Shown here piece by piece: positions 1 through 5,202 of a stretch of 5,298 nucleotides of DNA. The stretch's first letter is position 1. Each line of letters begins with the position of its first letter. Under the pieces are notes generated by a model, which saw only the letters and a list, made by a program, of their open reading frames with translations, made no database searches and was not told the origin of the DNA. The DNA is taken from contig CAMJQX010000119.1 in the NCBI GenBank assembly GCA_946408145.1, positions 1 to 5,298 on the forward strand, read 5' to 3'. The position numbers and the translations under genes are program-made. The DNA comes from an uncultured Clostridia bacterium. GTDB lineage: Bacteria; Bacillota_A; Clostridia; Oscillospirales; Oscillospiraceae.

Positions 1-591
1 GTCCAGCACACACAGTCCGTTCACCACACGAATGCGATGGTGGGCTCCTGGACGGATTGGGACCTGACGGAGCTCGGAAAGGAGCAGGCGGACAGGATCG
101 GAGAGAAACTCAAAACCGAACTCGCGGGCAAAAAGCCGATCCTCTATTCCTCGGATCTGAAGCGTGCGAAACAGACGGCGGAAGCGATCGCAAAGCAGCT
201 CGGAGTCCAGCCGGTTTTCAGACGGGAGCTGCGGGAAAGAAACCTCGGAAAGTGCTGCGGGAAGTCCGTGCAGTGGCTCCGCGAAAACCGTGAATGTCCC
301 GAGAAAACGGTCGACGACAAGCTGTTTTCGGATGGAGAGAGCAGGCGCGACGCCTGGAACCGCCTTCGGCCTTTTTATGAGGAGATGATGGCAAACGACG
401 AAGAAACCATCATTATTGTCTCACACGGCGATCTTTTGAGCATTTGGAATGCGATGTTTCTCGGCCTGACGGTCGAATCCCTCCGGGAAGCGGAGATCCG
501 CGGATCTGCCGGAGGGGTGTCTCACATGATCATCAGCGCCGAGGGGAAGCGCCTTGTGAGGCAGATCAGTGACCTGTCATACGTGCTGTAA
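1..591 (+). CDS. Histidine phosphatase family protein, 5'-truncated by the window edge
   Basis: This is a phosphoglycerate-mutase-like phosphatase that would remove phosphate from a small molecule or sugar phosphate through a phosphohistidine intermediate in the cytoplasm; the substrate is unknown. The reading frame is open from base 1, giving 196 visible residues. Codons 2-5 read QHTQ, which sits where the family has RHG, so H3 is the likely nucleophile. It is followed by GSWTDWDLTELG (15-26), the SSDLKRAKQT block with a phosphate-binding Arg (50-59), LRERNLG with the acid Glu79, DGES (111-114) and VSHGD with the second His142. The Met at base 37 is therefore internal and not the start; the true start lies just outside the window. 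The C-terminus is complete and ends in TAA. Its GC content is visibly lower than that of the downstream genes (27 of 60 bases at 361-420). Family assignment is firm, substrate is not. Confidence 0.9.
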   Translation, partial: VQHTQSVHHTNAMVGSWTDWDLTELGKEQADRIGEKLKTELAGKKPILYSSDLKRAKQTAEAIAKQLGVQPVFRRELRERNLGKCCGKSVQWLRENRECPEKTVDDKLFSDGESRRDAWNRLRPFYEEMMANDEETIIIVSHGDLLSIWNAMFLGLTVESLREAEIRGSAGGVSHMIISAEGKRLVRQISDLSYVL

Positions 592-623
592 ATGCCGGCC
601 TGCAGATCCGGAAAAACAGACAG

Positions 624-680
624 CTCCCGCCGGCGGGGCGCGCCCGTCGGGCCTCGGGAGAGCGCCGAGCGCTTGCTTTC
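624..680 (+). terminator. Tandem GC-rich hairpins, probable terminator of the phosphatase gene
   Basis: Two hairpins abut. The first pairs 624-629 with 655-660 and 630-637 with 643-650 (one G-U pair), has a 5-nt loop and a 4-nt bulge at 651-654, so about 14 base pairs in all. The second pairs 661-665 with 669-673 around a 3-nt loop and is followed by the short T-rich stretch TTGCTTTC. The position, 33 nt after the stop codon and before the next gene, suits a transcription terminator. The T-tract is poor, so this is less certain than the terminator at 1276-1308; mRNA-stabilising structure is the alternative. Confidence 0.45.
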
Positions 681-701
681 CCGGGCCGTTTGTGGTAAAT
701 A
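673..701 (+). promoter_or_regulatory. Weak sigma-A-like promoter candidate for the first GNAT gene
   Basis: TTGCTT (673-678) is followed after 17 nt by TAAATA (696-701), in the only AT-rich patch of the gap. The -10 matches TATAAT at only three positions, and the -35 overlaps the base of the second hairpin. It would give a leader of about 50 nt before the ATG at 759. A promoter is expected here if the preceding hairpins terminate, which is the main support. Confidence 0.3.
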
Positions 702-758
702 AAAGGTGTCCGAAAGAATCTGCGGAAGAGAAACACGGCAGACCGGAAGGAGAATACC

Positions 759-1220
759 ATGGAGAACACGAGCGATTTTCAATTCATCGCGCTGCGCGAG
801 CGGCCGGAGATCGTCGACGCGGCGGCGTGGTGGTTTCATGAAAAATGGGGCGTGCCGAAGGAGGCCTATCTCGCGTGCATGACGGAATACCTCAACGGCG
901 AGACCGAATACGGCTGGTACCTCTGCCTCGAGAGCGGGCGGATCGTCGGCGGCCTCGGCGTCATCGAGAACGACTTCCACGACCGGAAGGACCTCGCGCC
1001 GAACGTCTGCGCCGTTTATACGGAGGAGGCCTGCCGCGGCAGAGGGATCGCCGGGCGGCTGCTGAATATGGCCGTGGAGGACATGCGGGCCAAGGGCGTC
1101 TCGCCGCTGTACCTGCTGACCGACCACACCGGCTTTTACGAGCGCTACGGCTGGGAATTCTTCTGCATGGCGCAGGGCGACGGAGAGGCCGAGCCGGCGA
1201 GGATGTACATCCACCGATAA
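759..1220 (+). CDS. GNAT family N-acetyltransferase (153 aa)
   Basis: A single-domain GNAT protein that would transfer an acetyl group from acetyl-CoA to an amine on a small molecule or protein in the cytoplasm; the acceptor is unknown. The acetyl-CoA site is clear: strand beta4 LAPNVCAVYTEE (79-90) runs into the pyrophosphate-binding loop RGRGIA (93-98), matching the R/Q-x-x-G-x-G/A signature. FYERYGWEF (126-134) is the usual C-terminal GNAT motif. The N-terminal half has WWFHEKWG (24-31) and GWYLCLESGRIVGGLGV (52-68), the beta2-beta3 hairpin. The length is that of a complete minimal GNAT domain. The ATG start has a good ribosome site, AAGGAG (747-752), 6 nt upstream. It appears monocistronic, between hairpins at 624-673 and the terminator at 1276-1308. 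An aminoglycoside-type or protein acetyltransferase role cannot be excluded or shown. Confidence 0.9.
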   Translation: MENTSDFQFIALRERPEIVDAAAWWFHEKWGVPKEAYLACMTEYLNGETEYGWYLCLESGRIVGGLGVIENDFHDRKDLAPNVCAVYTEEACRGRGIAGRLLNMAVEDMRAKGVSPLYLLTDHTGFYERYGWEFFCMAQGDGEAEPARMYIHR

Positions 1221-1239
1221 TCCGGCCCCTCATGAACGC

Positions 1240-1257
1240 CGGCGCGTCTGTGCGCCG
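1240..1257 (+). other. Small GC-rich hairpin in the 3' untranslated region of the first GNAT gene
   Basis: CGGCGC (1240-1245) pairs perfectly with GCGCCG (1252-1257) around a 6-nt loop, 19 nt after the GNAT stop codon. No T-run follows, so by itself it is not a terminator. It stands 18 nt ahead of the terminator at 1276 and may only add 3'-end protection. Confidence 0.3.
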
Positions 1258-1275
1258 CAAGGCTATACTGCGATC

Positions 1276-1308
1276 AAGAGTTCTTTCTGCCCGGAGAGGA
1301 CTCTTTTT
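1276..1308 (+). terminator. Rho-independent terminator after the first GNAT gene
   Basis: A 13-bp stem pairs 1276-1288 with 1293-1305, including three G-U pairs, closed by a GCCC tetraloop (1289-1292). Five consecutive T residues (1304-1308) follow the stem directly. This has the layout of an intrinsic terminator, 55 nt past the stop codon at 1218-1220, and it separates the monocistronic GNAT gene from the operon starting at 1420. On the opposite strand there is no matching T-run, so it is read as one-directional. Confidence 0.75.
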
Positions 1309-1330
1309 CATTCAAATGTCCTGACGCGTC

Positions 1331-1377
1331 GGAGGCCTCCTTTACCGCAGCTGCTGCTTGCGCGGAGGGAGGTCTTC
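1331..1377. repeat. Inverted and near-direct repeat enclosing the operon -35 box
   Basis: The palindrome GGAGGCCTCC (1331-1340) recurs as GGAGGTCTTC (1368-1377), 8 of 10 identical as a direct repeat, and able to pair with it over all 10 positions in RNA with two G-U pairs. Inside lie CCGC (1345-1348) and GCGG (1362-1365), which also pair. Another 8-bp palindrome, GACGCGTC (1323-1330), abuts the left arm. The -35 hexamer at 1358-1363 lies between the arms. Such symmetry around a -35 suits a repressor operator. The pairing potential is seen directly; the regulatory role is inferred. Confidence 0.4.
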
Positions 1378-1387
1378 GTGATACAAT
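1358..1387 (+). promoter_or_regulatory. Extended -10 promoter of the five-gene operon
   Basis: TTGCGC (1358-1363) is separated by 18 nt from TACAAT (1382-1387), which matches the -10 consensus at five of six positions and has the TGn extension at 1379-1381. Transcription would begin near 1394, leaving a short leader of about 26 nt before the GTG at 1420. The site lies downstream of the terminator at 1276-1308, as expected for a fresh transcription unit. Confidence 0.6.
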
Positions 1388-1408
1388 CAAAGAAACGCTA
1401 AGAAAGGC

Positions 1409-1414
1409 GGGTGA
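1409..1414 (+). promoter_or_regulatory. Ribosome binding site favouring the GTG start at 1420
   Basis: GGGTGA matches the right half of the AGGAGGTGA consensus and lies 5 nt before the GTG at 1420. The alternative in-frame GTG at 1411 falls inside this element, and the best match ahead of it, AAAGG at 1403-1407, is only 3 nt away. This favours 1420, without settling it. Confidence 0.45.
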
Positions 1415-1419
1415 GGGCG

Positions 1420-2199
1420 GTGACACAGGCACAGATATGGGAGATCGCGCGGCGGCAGTCGGCCTACGACCTCTGCTGCGAGCCGGAGGACTTCCTGCGC
1501 GCGGAAAACGTCGTGGTGCTGTCGCGGAAAAACGAGCGGGCGCGGCGCTATCTGACGCTGCCCTTCAGCTGCCAGCTCGTCACTTACGGCGGGAACATTG
1601 TGGCCTCGGTGCAGCCCGAATACCGCGAGGCGGCGGAGCGCTATATCGGCAGCTTTCCCGCCGAGCACTGCTTCGAGACGCCGAATCTGCATGTGCTCAG
1701 CGACGCGCTCGCGCCGCTCGGGCAGAAGATCTGCTTCATGGCGGAGTACTTTCTGCCGGAGCTCGAGGTCCTGCGCGCGCTGCCCTGCGGCTATGAGCTT
1801 CGCCTGCTGCATCCGGAAGATTTCCGGGACCTGTACCTCCCGCAGTGGAGCAACGCCCTGTGCGAAAAGCGAAAGCAGCTCGACGTGCTCGGCATCGGTG
1901 CCTACGATAAAGGAGAGCTGGTCGGCCTTGCCGGCTGCTCGGCCGACTGTGAAGACATGTGGCAGATCGGCGTGGACGTGCTGCCGGACTACCGCAGGCA
2001 GGGGATCGCCCCGGCGCTGACCTCGCGCCTGGCGCTCGAGATCCTGGAACGCGGCAAAGTGCCCTTCTACTGCGCCGCCTGGTCCAACATCAAATCCGTC
2101 CGCAGCGCGATCCGCAGCGGCTTCCGCCCCGCCTGGGCGGAGATGACCGCCAAACCCGCAGCCTTCGTGGACGGGATGAACACGGGGAAAGAAGCATGA
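1420..2199 (+). CDS. GNAT family N-acetyltransferase with extra N-terminal domain (259 aa)
   Basis: A two-part protein. Residues 1 to about 120 form a domain I do not recognise by name, beginning TQAQIWEIARRQSAYDL and including VVVLSRKN and YGGNIVAS. Residues about 125-250 are a GNAT domain that would bind acetyl-CoA and acetylate an unknown amine. Its strand QIGVDVLP (182-189) leads into YRRQGIA (191-197), the pyrophosphate-binding loop, and AAWSNIKS (219-226) followed by GFRPAW resembles the conserved Asn/Ser and GF motif of the C-terminal GNAT half. The protein is about 100 residues longer than a minimal GNAT and does not resemble the one at 759-1220 beyond the core, so the two are not a recent duplication. 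Start chosen at GTG 1420 (ribosome site at 1409-1414); GTG 1411 would add three residues. First gene of the operon; its TGA overlaps the next ATG. Confidence 0.85.
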   Translation: MTQAQIWEIARRQSAYDLCCEPEDFLRAENVVVLSRKNERARRYLTLPFSCQLVTYGGNIVASVQPEYREAAERYIGSFPAEHCFETPNLHVLSDALAPLGQKICFMAEYFLPELEVLRALPCGYELRLLHPEDFRDLYLPQWSNALCEKRKQLDVLGIGAYDKGELVGLAGCSADCEDMWQIGVDVLPDYRRQGIAPALTSRLALEILERGKVPFYCAAWSNIKSVRSAIRSGFRPAWAEMTAKPAAFVDGMNTGKEA

Positions 2200-2942
2200 G
2201 CCTGTACGCCATCGGAGACCTGCATCTGCACTTCGAGACGCCGCTGAAGGCGCAGGCGCAGAGAAAAGAGCGGGTCTGGAAAAACCACGAGGAGAAGTTC
2301 AGGAAAGCCTGCGCCGCGCTTCTGACGCCGGAGGACACCCTTGTGCTGGTCGGCGACCACAGCTGGGGCCGGAGCCTCGCCGAGTGCGGGGAAGACCTGC
2401 GCTATATCGAGGCGCTGCCGGGACGCAAGATCCTCTGCCGCGGCAACCACGACATGTTCTGGGACGCGGGACGCACCGAACAGCTCAACGCGCAGTTCGC
2501 CGGGCGGCTGTCCTTCCTGCAGAACAACTATTTCCCTTACGGAGATCACGCGCTTGTCGGCACGAAGGGCTACACCTTCGAGGGCCCCTTCTGGATCAAC
2601 GCCCGCGGCCGCGTCGTCGGCTGGGACGAGAAAAACGAAGAACACGCGAAGAAGCTGGTCGAGCGGGAGCTGCAGCGCCTGCGCCTCTCCTTTGAGGCGG
2701 CAAGGGCGGACGGCTATCGAAGATACATCATGTTCCTGCACTACCCGCCCACGAGCATTTTGGAGGACGACAGCGGCTTTACCGCCATGGCCGAGGAGTA
2801 CGGCGCGGAGCAGGTGATCTACGCCCACAGCCACGGGGAGGCGCGTTTTCACGACAGCATCCAGGGCGAGAAGAACGGCGTGTTCTATCGCCTCGTCTCC
2901 GGGGATTATCTGAAATGGCAGCCGGCAAAGCTGCTGGACTGA
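2196..2942 (+). CDS. Calcineurin-like metallophosphoesterase, COG1768-like (248 aa)
   Basis: A soluble di-metal phosphoesterase that would hydrolyse a phosphomonoester or phosphodiester; the substrate is unknown. All metal-site motifs of the fold are present in order: GDLHLH (D8, H10), VGDHSWG (D54), RGNHD (N84, H85), FLHYPP (H182) and YAHSHG (H211, H213). The SW after GD and the wide spacing resemble the predicted phosphohydrolases of COG1768, from memory of that family. There is no signal peptide or membrane segment, so it should be cytoplasmic. The frame stays open upstream to 1959, but translation from there would run through the preceding GNAT gene in another frame; the ATG at 2196 places the first motif seven residues in, as is usual. 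It overlaps the preceding stop as ATGA, with a modest GGGGAAAG (2184-2191), which suggests translational coupling. Confidence 0.9.
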   Translation: MSLYAIGDLHLHFETPLKAQAQRKERVWKNHEEKFRKACAALLTPEDTLVLVGDHSWGRSLAECGEDLRYIEALPGRKILCRGNHDMFWDAGRTEQLNAQFAGRLSFLQNNYFPYGDHALVGTKGYTFEGPFWINARGRVVGWDEKNEEHAKKLVERELQRLRLSFEAARADGYRRYIMFLHYPPTSILEDDSGFTAMAEEYGAEQVIYAHSHGEARFHDSIQGEKNGVFYRLVSGDYLKWQPAKLLD

Positions 2943-2955
2943 GAGGAGGAGCCTC

Positions 2956-3756
2956 ATGCTCAACGCGAAAAACGCCCGCCTGCGGCTCGATTCGGGCGAG
3001 ACGGACTATATCCGCTTCGGAAACGGAGCGAAAACGCTCGTCATGCTCCCCGGCGTGGGGGACGGGCTCAAGACCGTCAGGGGCATGGCCCTGCCCTTTT
3101 CGCTTCAATTTCGCGAACTGGCAAAGGACTTTACGGTCTATGTGTTCAGCCGCCGCGTTTCCCTGCCCGAGCATATGAGCACGCGCGAGATGGCGGAGGA
3201 CCTGAACGCCGCCATGGAGGCGCTGGGCCTGCGCGATGCGGCGCTGGTCGGCGTGTCGCAGGGCGGGATGATCGCCCAGTGGCTCGCGGTCGACCATCCT
3301 GATAAAGTGGGGAAGCTGGTTCTCGTCGTGACGCTCAGCCGCCCCAACGAGACCGTCCGGGAGGCGATCGCCGGCTGGACAAAGATGGCAGAGCGCGGCG
3401 ATTACAGGGGCATCATGCTCGACACCGCGGAGCGCTCCTATTCCGAAAAGCGCCTGCGGCAGGCGCGGCTCGCATACAGCCTGCTCGGCAGCCTCGGCAA
3501 GCCGAAGAGCTTCGCGCGTTTCCTGACCCAGGCGGAGTCCTGTATGACGCATGACTGTTATGATCGCCTCGGCGAGATCGCCTGCCCCACGCTGGTGATC
3601 GGCGGAAGCGAGGACAAGATCGTCACCGGAGAAGCGTCCGAGGAGCTCGCGCGGGCGATCCCGGGGAGCGAGCTGTATCTCTACGACGGCCTGAGCCACG
3701 GCCTCTACGAGGAGGCGCCGGACTTTCTGGGGCGAGTGGCGGCCTTCTGCCGCTGA
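2956..3756 (+). CDS. Alpha/beta fold hydrolase (266 aa)
   Basis: A cytoplasmic serine hydrolase of the alpha/beta superfamily, acting on an ester, amide or similar bond in an unidentified substrate. The catalytic triad can be read: nucleophile S101 in the elbow GVSQGG (99-104), acid D220 in GGSEDKIV (216-223), and H248 in GLSHGLYEE (245-253). LPGVGD (31-36) supplies the oxyanion-hole region after strand 3. The cap domain spans about residues 130-200. No signal peptide is seen. The length is typical of the family. ATG 2956 has a strong AGGAGGA ribosome site (2944-2950) 5 nt upstream, and the gene follows the phosphoesterase by 13 nt. Homologues are often labelled esterase, lipase or haloperoxidase without evidence; I make no such choice. 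Confidence 0.9.
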   Translation: MLNAKNARLRLDSGETDYIRFGNGAKTLVMLPGVGDGLKTVRGMALPFSLQFRELAKDFTVYVFSRRVSLPEHMSTREMAEDLNAAMEALGLRDAALVGVSQGGMIAQWLAVDHPDKVGKLVLVVTLSRPNETVREAIAGWTKMAERGDYRGIMLDTAERSYSEKRLRQARLAYSLLGSLGKPKSFARFLTQAESCMTHDCYDRLGEIACPTLVIGGSEDKIVTGEASEELARAIPGSELYLYDGLSHGLYEEAPDFLGRVAAFCR

Positions 3757-3770
3757 GAGGAGAGAGATAG

Positions 3771-4442
3771 ATGAGCGGGAAAGAATTCGGTCAGGCAATG
3801 GTCAAGTTTTTCAGCGGGCTGCTGCTGGTCGGCGCGCTGCTCTTTCTCCCGGCCGGCACTTGGGACTACTGGCAGGCCTGGCTGCTGATCGGCATCCTGT
3901 TCGTCCCGATGTTTGTGGCGGGGCTCGTTTTGATGAAGAAAAACCCGGATCTGCTGCGCAAGCGGCTCAACGCGAAGGAGGAGCAGGCGGAGCAGAGAAC
4001 GGTGATCGCGCTCAGCGGCCTGATGTTCCTCGCGGCCTTCCTGCTGGCCGGGCTGAACCGGCGCTTCGGCTGGTGCGTGCTGCCGGCCTGGGCGTCCTGG
4101 GCGGCCGCAGGCGTCTTCCTGCTGGCCTACGCGCTCTATGCCGAGGTCCTGCGTGAAAACGCCTACCTCTCGCGCACCATCGAGGTGCAGGAGGGGCAGA
4201 AGGTCGTCGACACGGGCCTCTACGGCGTCGTACGGCACCCGATGTACGCCGTGACGCTGTTCCTGTTCCTCTCCATGCCTCTGGTGCTGGCCTGCCCGTA
4301 CTCCTTTGCAGTCATGCTCGTCTACATCCCGATCATCGTCAAACGCATCCGGAATGAGGAGGACGTGCTGGAGGAGGGCCTCGCGGGCTACGCCGAATAC
4401 AAACAGCGCGTGAAGTACCGCCTCGTGCCGGGGATCTGGTGA
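3771..4442 (+). CDS. Isoprenylcysteine carboxyl methyltransferase (ICMT)/PEMT-like membrane protein (223 aa)
   Basis: An integral membrane methyltransferase-like protein that would use S-adenosylmethionine to methylate a lipid or membrane-associated acceptor. About five hydrophobic segments are visible: roughly 13-29, 37-55, 79-95, 105-125 and 161-190. The diagnostic C-terminal part is GLYGVVRHPMY (149-159), the Y-x-x-x-R-H-P-x-Y cofactor-site motif, followed by the charged RIRNEEDVLEE (192-202), where the paired Glu binds cofactor in this family, and YKQRVKYRLVPGIW (210-223). Bacterial members rarely have a known substrate; protein prenylation is not expected in this kind of organism, so the eukaryotic reaction should not be copied over. 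Start ATG 3771 has AGGAG (3758-3762) 8 nt upstream. It lies 14 nt after the hydrolase and 25 nt before traX, inside the operon. Confidence 0.85.
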   Translation: MSGKEFGQAMVKFFSGLLLVGALLFLPAGTWDYWQAWLLIGILFVPMFVAGLVLMKKNPDLLRKRLNAKEEQAEQRTVIALSGLMFLAAFLLAGLNRRFGWCVLPAWASWAAAGVFLLAYALYAEVLRENAYLSRTIEVQEGQKVVDTGLYGVVRHPMYAVTLFLFLSMPLVLACPYSFAVMLVYIPIIVKRIRNEEDVLEEGLAGYAEYKQRVKYRLVPGIW

Positions 4443-4467
4443 GCCTGGGATCGGAAGGAGAGAACAG

Positions 4468-5151
4468 ATGAACAAGAGACGCGATTTTGCCTGCCTGAGC
4501 GGCACGGCGCTGAAGCTGATCGCCATGCTCAGCATGGTCTTCGACCATGTGGGCGACAACTTTTTTCCCGAGCAGACCTGGATGCGCATCATCGGCCGCA
4601 TCGCCATGCCGATCTTCGCCTTCTTCGTGGCGGAGGGCTTTCTGCACACGCACGACCGGAAGAAGTACCTGCTGCGTATGGGCGTCTTCGCCCTGGTCAG
4701 TGAGCTGCCCTTCGACCTGCTGACGGCGGGGCGGCTGGAATTCGGCCACCAGAACGTGATGTGCACCTTCTTCCTGGCCATCCTGGCCCTGCTCTGCTTT
4801 GACACGCTCATGGCGAAGGAGCAGACGCGGGCGCGCATGGCGCTGGCCTGGGGCGCAATGGTGGCCGCGATCGCCGCGGCGCTCCTGCTGAAGACGGACT
4901 ACAACATCTACGGTGTGGGGCTGGTCTTCATATTCTATCTGTTCCGGAACAAGGAGCTCTGGTTCCGCTGCGTCATGGGCATGATCTTCCATATCGTCAC
5001 GCGGAACATGGGCATCTACATATACGGCCTGCTGGGTTTCCTGCCGCTGTTTTTGTACAACGGGAAGAAGGGCCGCGGCCTCAAGTGGCTTTTCTACGTC
5101 TTTTATCCCGGGCACATGCTGCTGCTGTATTTTCTCAAGCAGCTTCTCTGA
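4468..5151 (+). CDS. TraX family protein, polytopic membrane acyltransferase (227 aa)
   Basis: A multi-pass inner-membrane protein of the TraX family. The F-plasmid founder acetylates the N-terminus of pilin, but chromosomal Firmicutes members have no proven substrate. Characteristic stretches are KLIAMLSMVFDHVGDNF (16-32) with the D26-H27 pair, GRIAMPIFAFFVAEGF (43-58), SELPFDLL (78-85), QNVMCTFFLAI (95-105), KTDYNIYGVGL (142-152), and near the C-terminus PLFLYNGKKG and FYPGH (212-216). Six to eight hydrophobic segments are likely. Length is close to that of F TraX (about 248 residues). Start ATG 4468 has AAGGAGAG (4455-4462), 5 nt upstream of it. No pilin, relaxase or other transfer gene is visible, so conjugation is not implied. 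It is the last complete gene of the operon. Confidence 0.9.
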   Translation: MNKRRDFACLSGTALKLIAMLSMVFDHVGDNFFPEQTWMRIIGRIAMPIFAFFVAEGFLHTHDRKKYLLRMGVFALVSELPFDLLTAGRLEFGHQNVMCTFFLAILALLCFDTLMAKEQTRARMALAWGAMVAAIAAALLLKTDYNIYGVGLVFIFYLFRNKELWFRCVMGMIFHIVTRNMGIYIYGLLGFLPLFLYNGKKGRGLKWLFYVFYPGHMLLLYFLKQLL

Positions 5152-5190
5152 ATCCCGGATCCGCGGCAGGATAAGAATAAACGAGTTTTC

Positions 5191-5196
5191 GGAGGT
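5191..5196 (+). promoter_or_regulatory. Ribosome binding site of the partial lipoprotein gene
   Basis: GGAGGT is a near-ideal ribosome site 6 nt before ATG 5203 and 9 nt before the in-frame ATG 5206, so either Met could be used. It supports a real gene running off the right edge even though only 32 codons are visible. Confidence 0.7.
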
Positions 5197-5202
5197 ATCC
5201 GC

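Noticed and set aside
1264..1269. TATACT as a -10 box
   Set aside because: It matches the consensus well, but no -35 lies 16-18 nt upstream, and transcription would run straight into the terminator at 1276.
845..1324. + strand open frame of 159 codons overlapping the first GNAT gene
   Set aside because: Its translation is an Arg-rich out-of-frame reading of the GNAT gene and runs through the terminator at 1276-1308.
1959..2195. Upstream extension of the metallophosphoesterase frame
   Set aside because: The extension overlaps the GNAT acetyl-CoA site in another frame and is Arg-rich with no domain. ATG 2196 gives the normal N-terminus.
759..2199. The two GNAT genes as a tandem duplication
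   Set aside because: They share only the acetyl-CoA loop signature; lengths, N-terminal regions and C-terminal motifs differ, and a terminator and promoter lie between them.
2067..2963. Long minus-strand open frame (298 codons) antisense to the phosphoesterase
   Set aside because: It is a mirror of a high-GC coding frame. The + strand protein carries all metallophosphoesterase motifs, and the minus translation shows no domain or ribosome site.
2779..3798. Minus-strand open frame of 339 codons
   Set aside because: It lies across the 3' end of the phosphoesterase and the whole alpha/beta hydrolase, whose catalytic triad is intact on the + strand. The antisense translation is low in complexity, Arg/Ala/Leu/His-rich, and matches nothing.
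3705..4838. Minus-strand open frame of 377 codons
   Set aside because: It spans the ICMT-like and TraX genes antisense; both are clear on the + strand. The length comes from rare AT-rich stop triplets in GC-rich DNA.
5156..5180. CGGATCCG palindrome and the AT-rich stretch before the lipoprotein gene as a terminator or promoter
   Set aside because: The palindrome is only 8 bp without a loop or T-run, and the AT-rich stretch offers no convincing -35/-10 pair.
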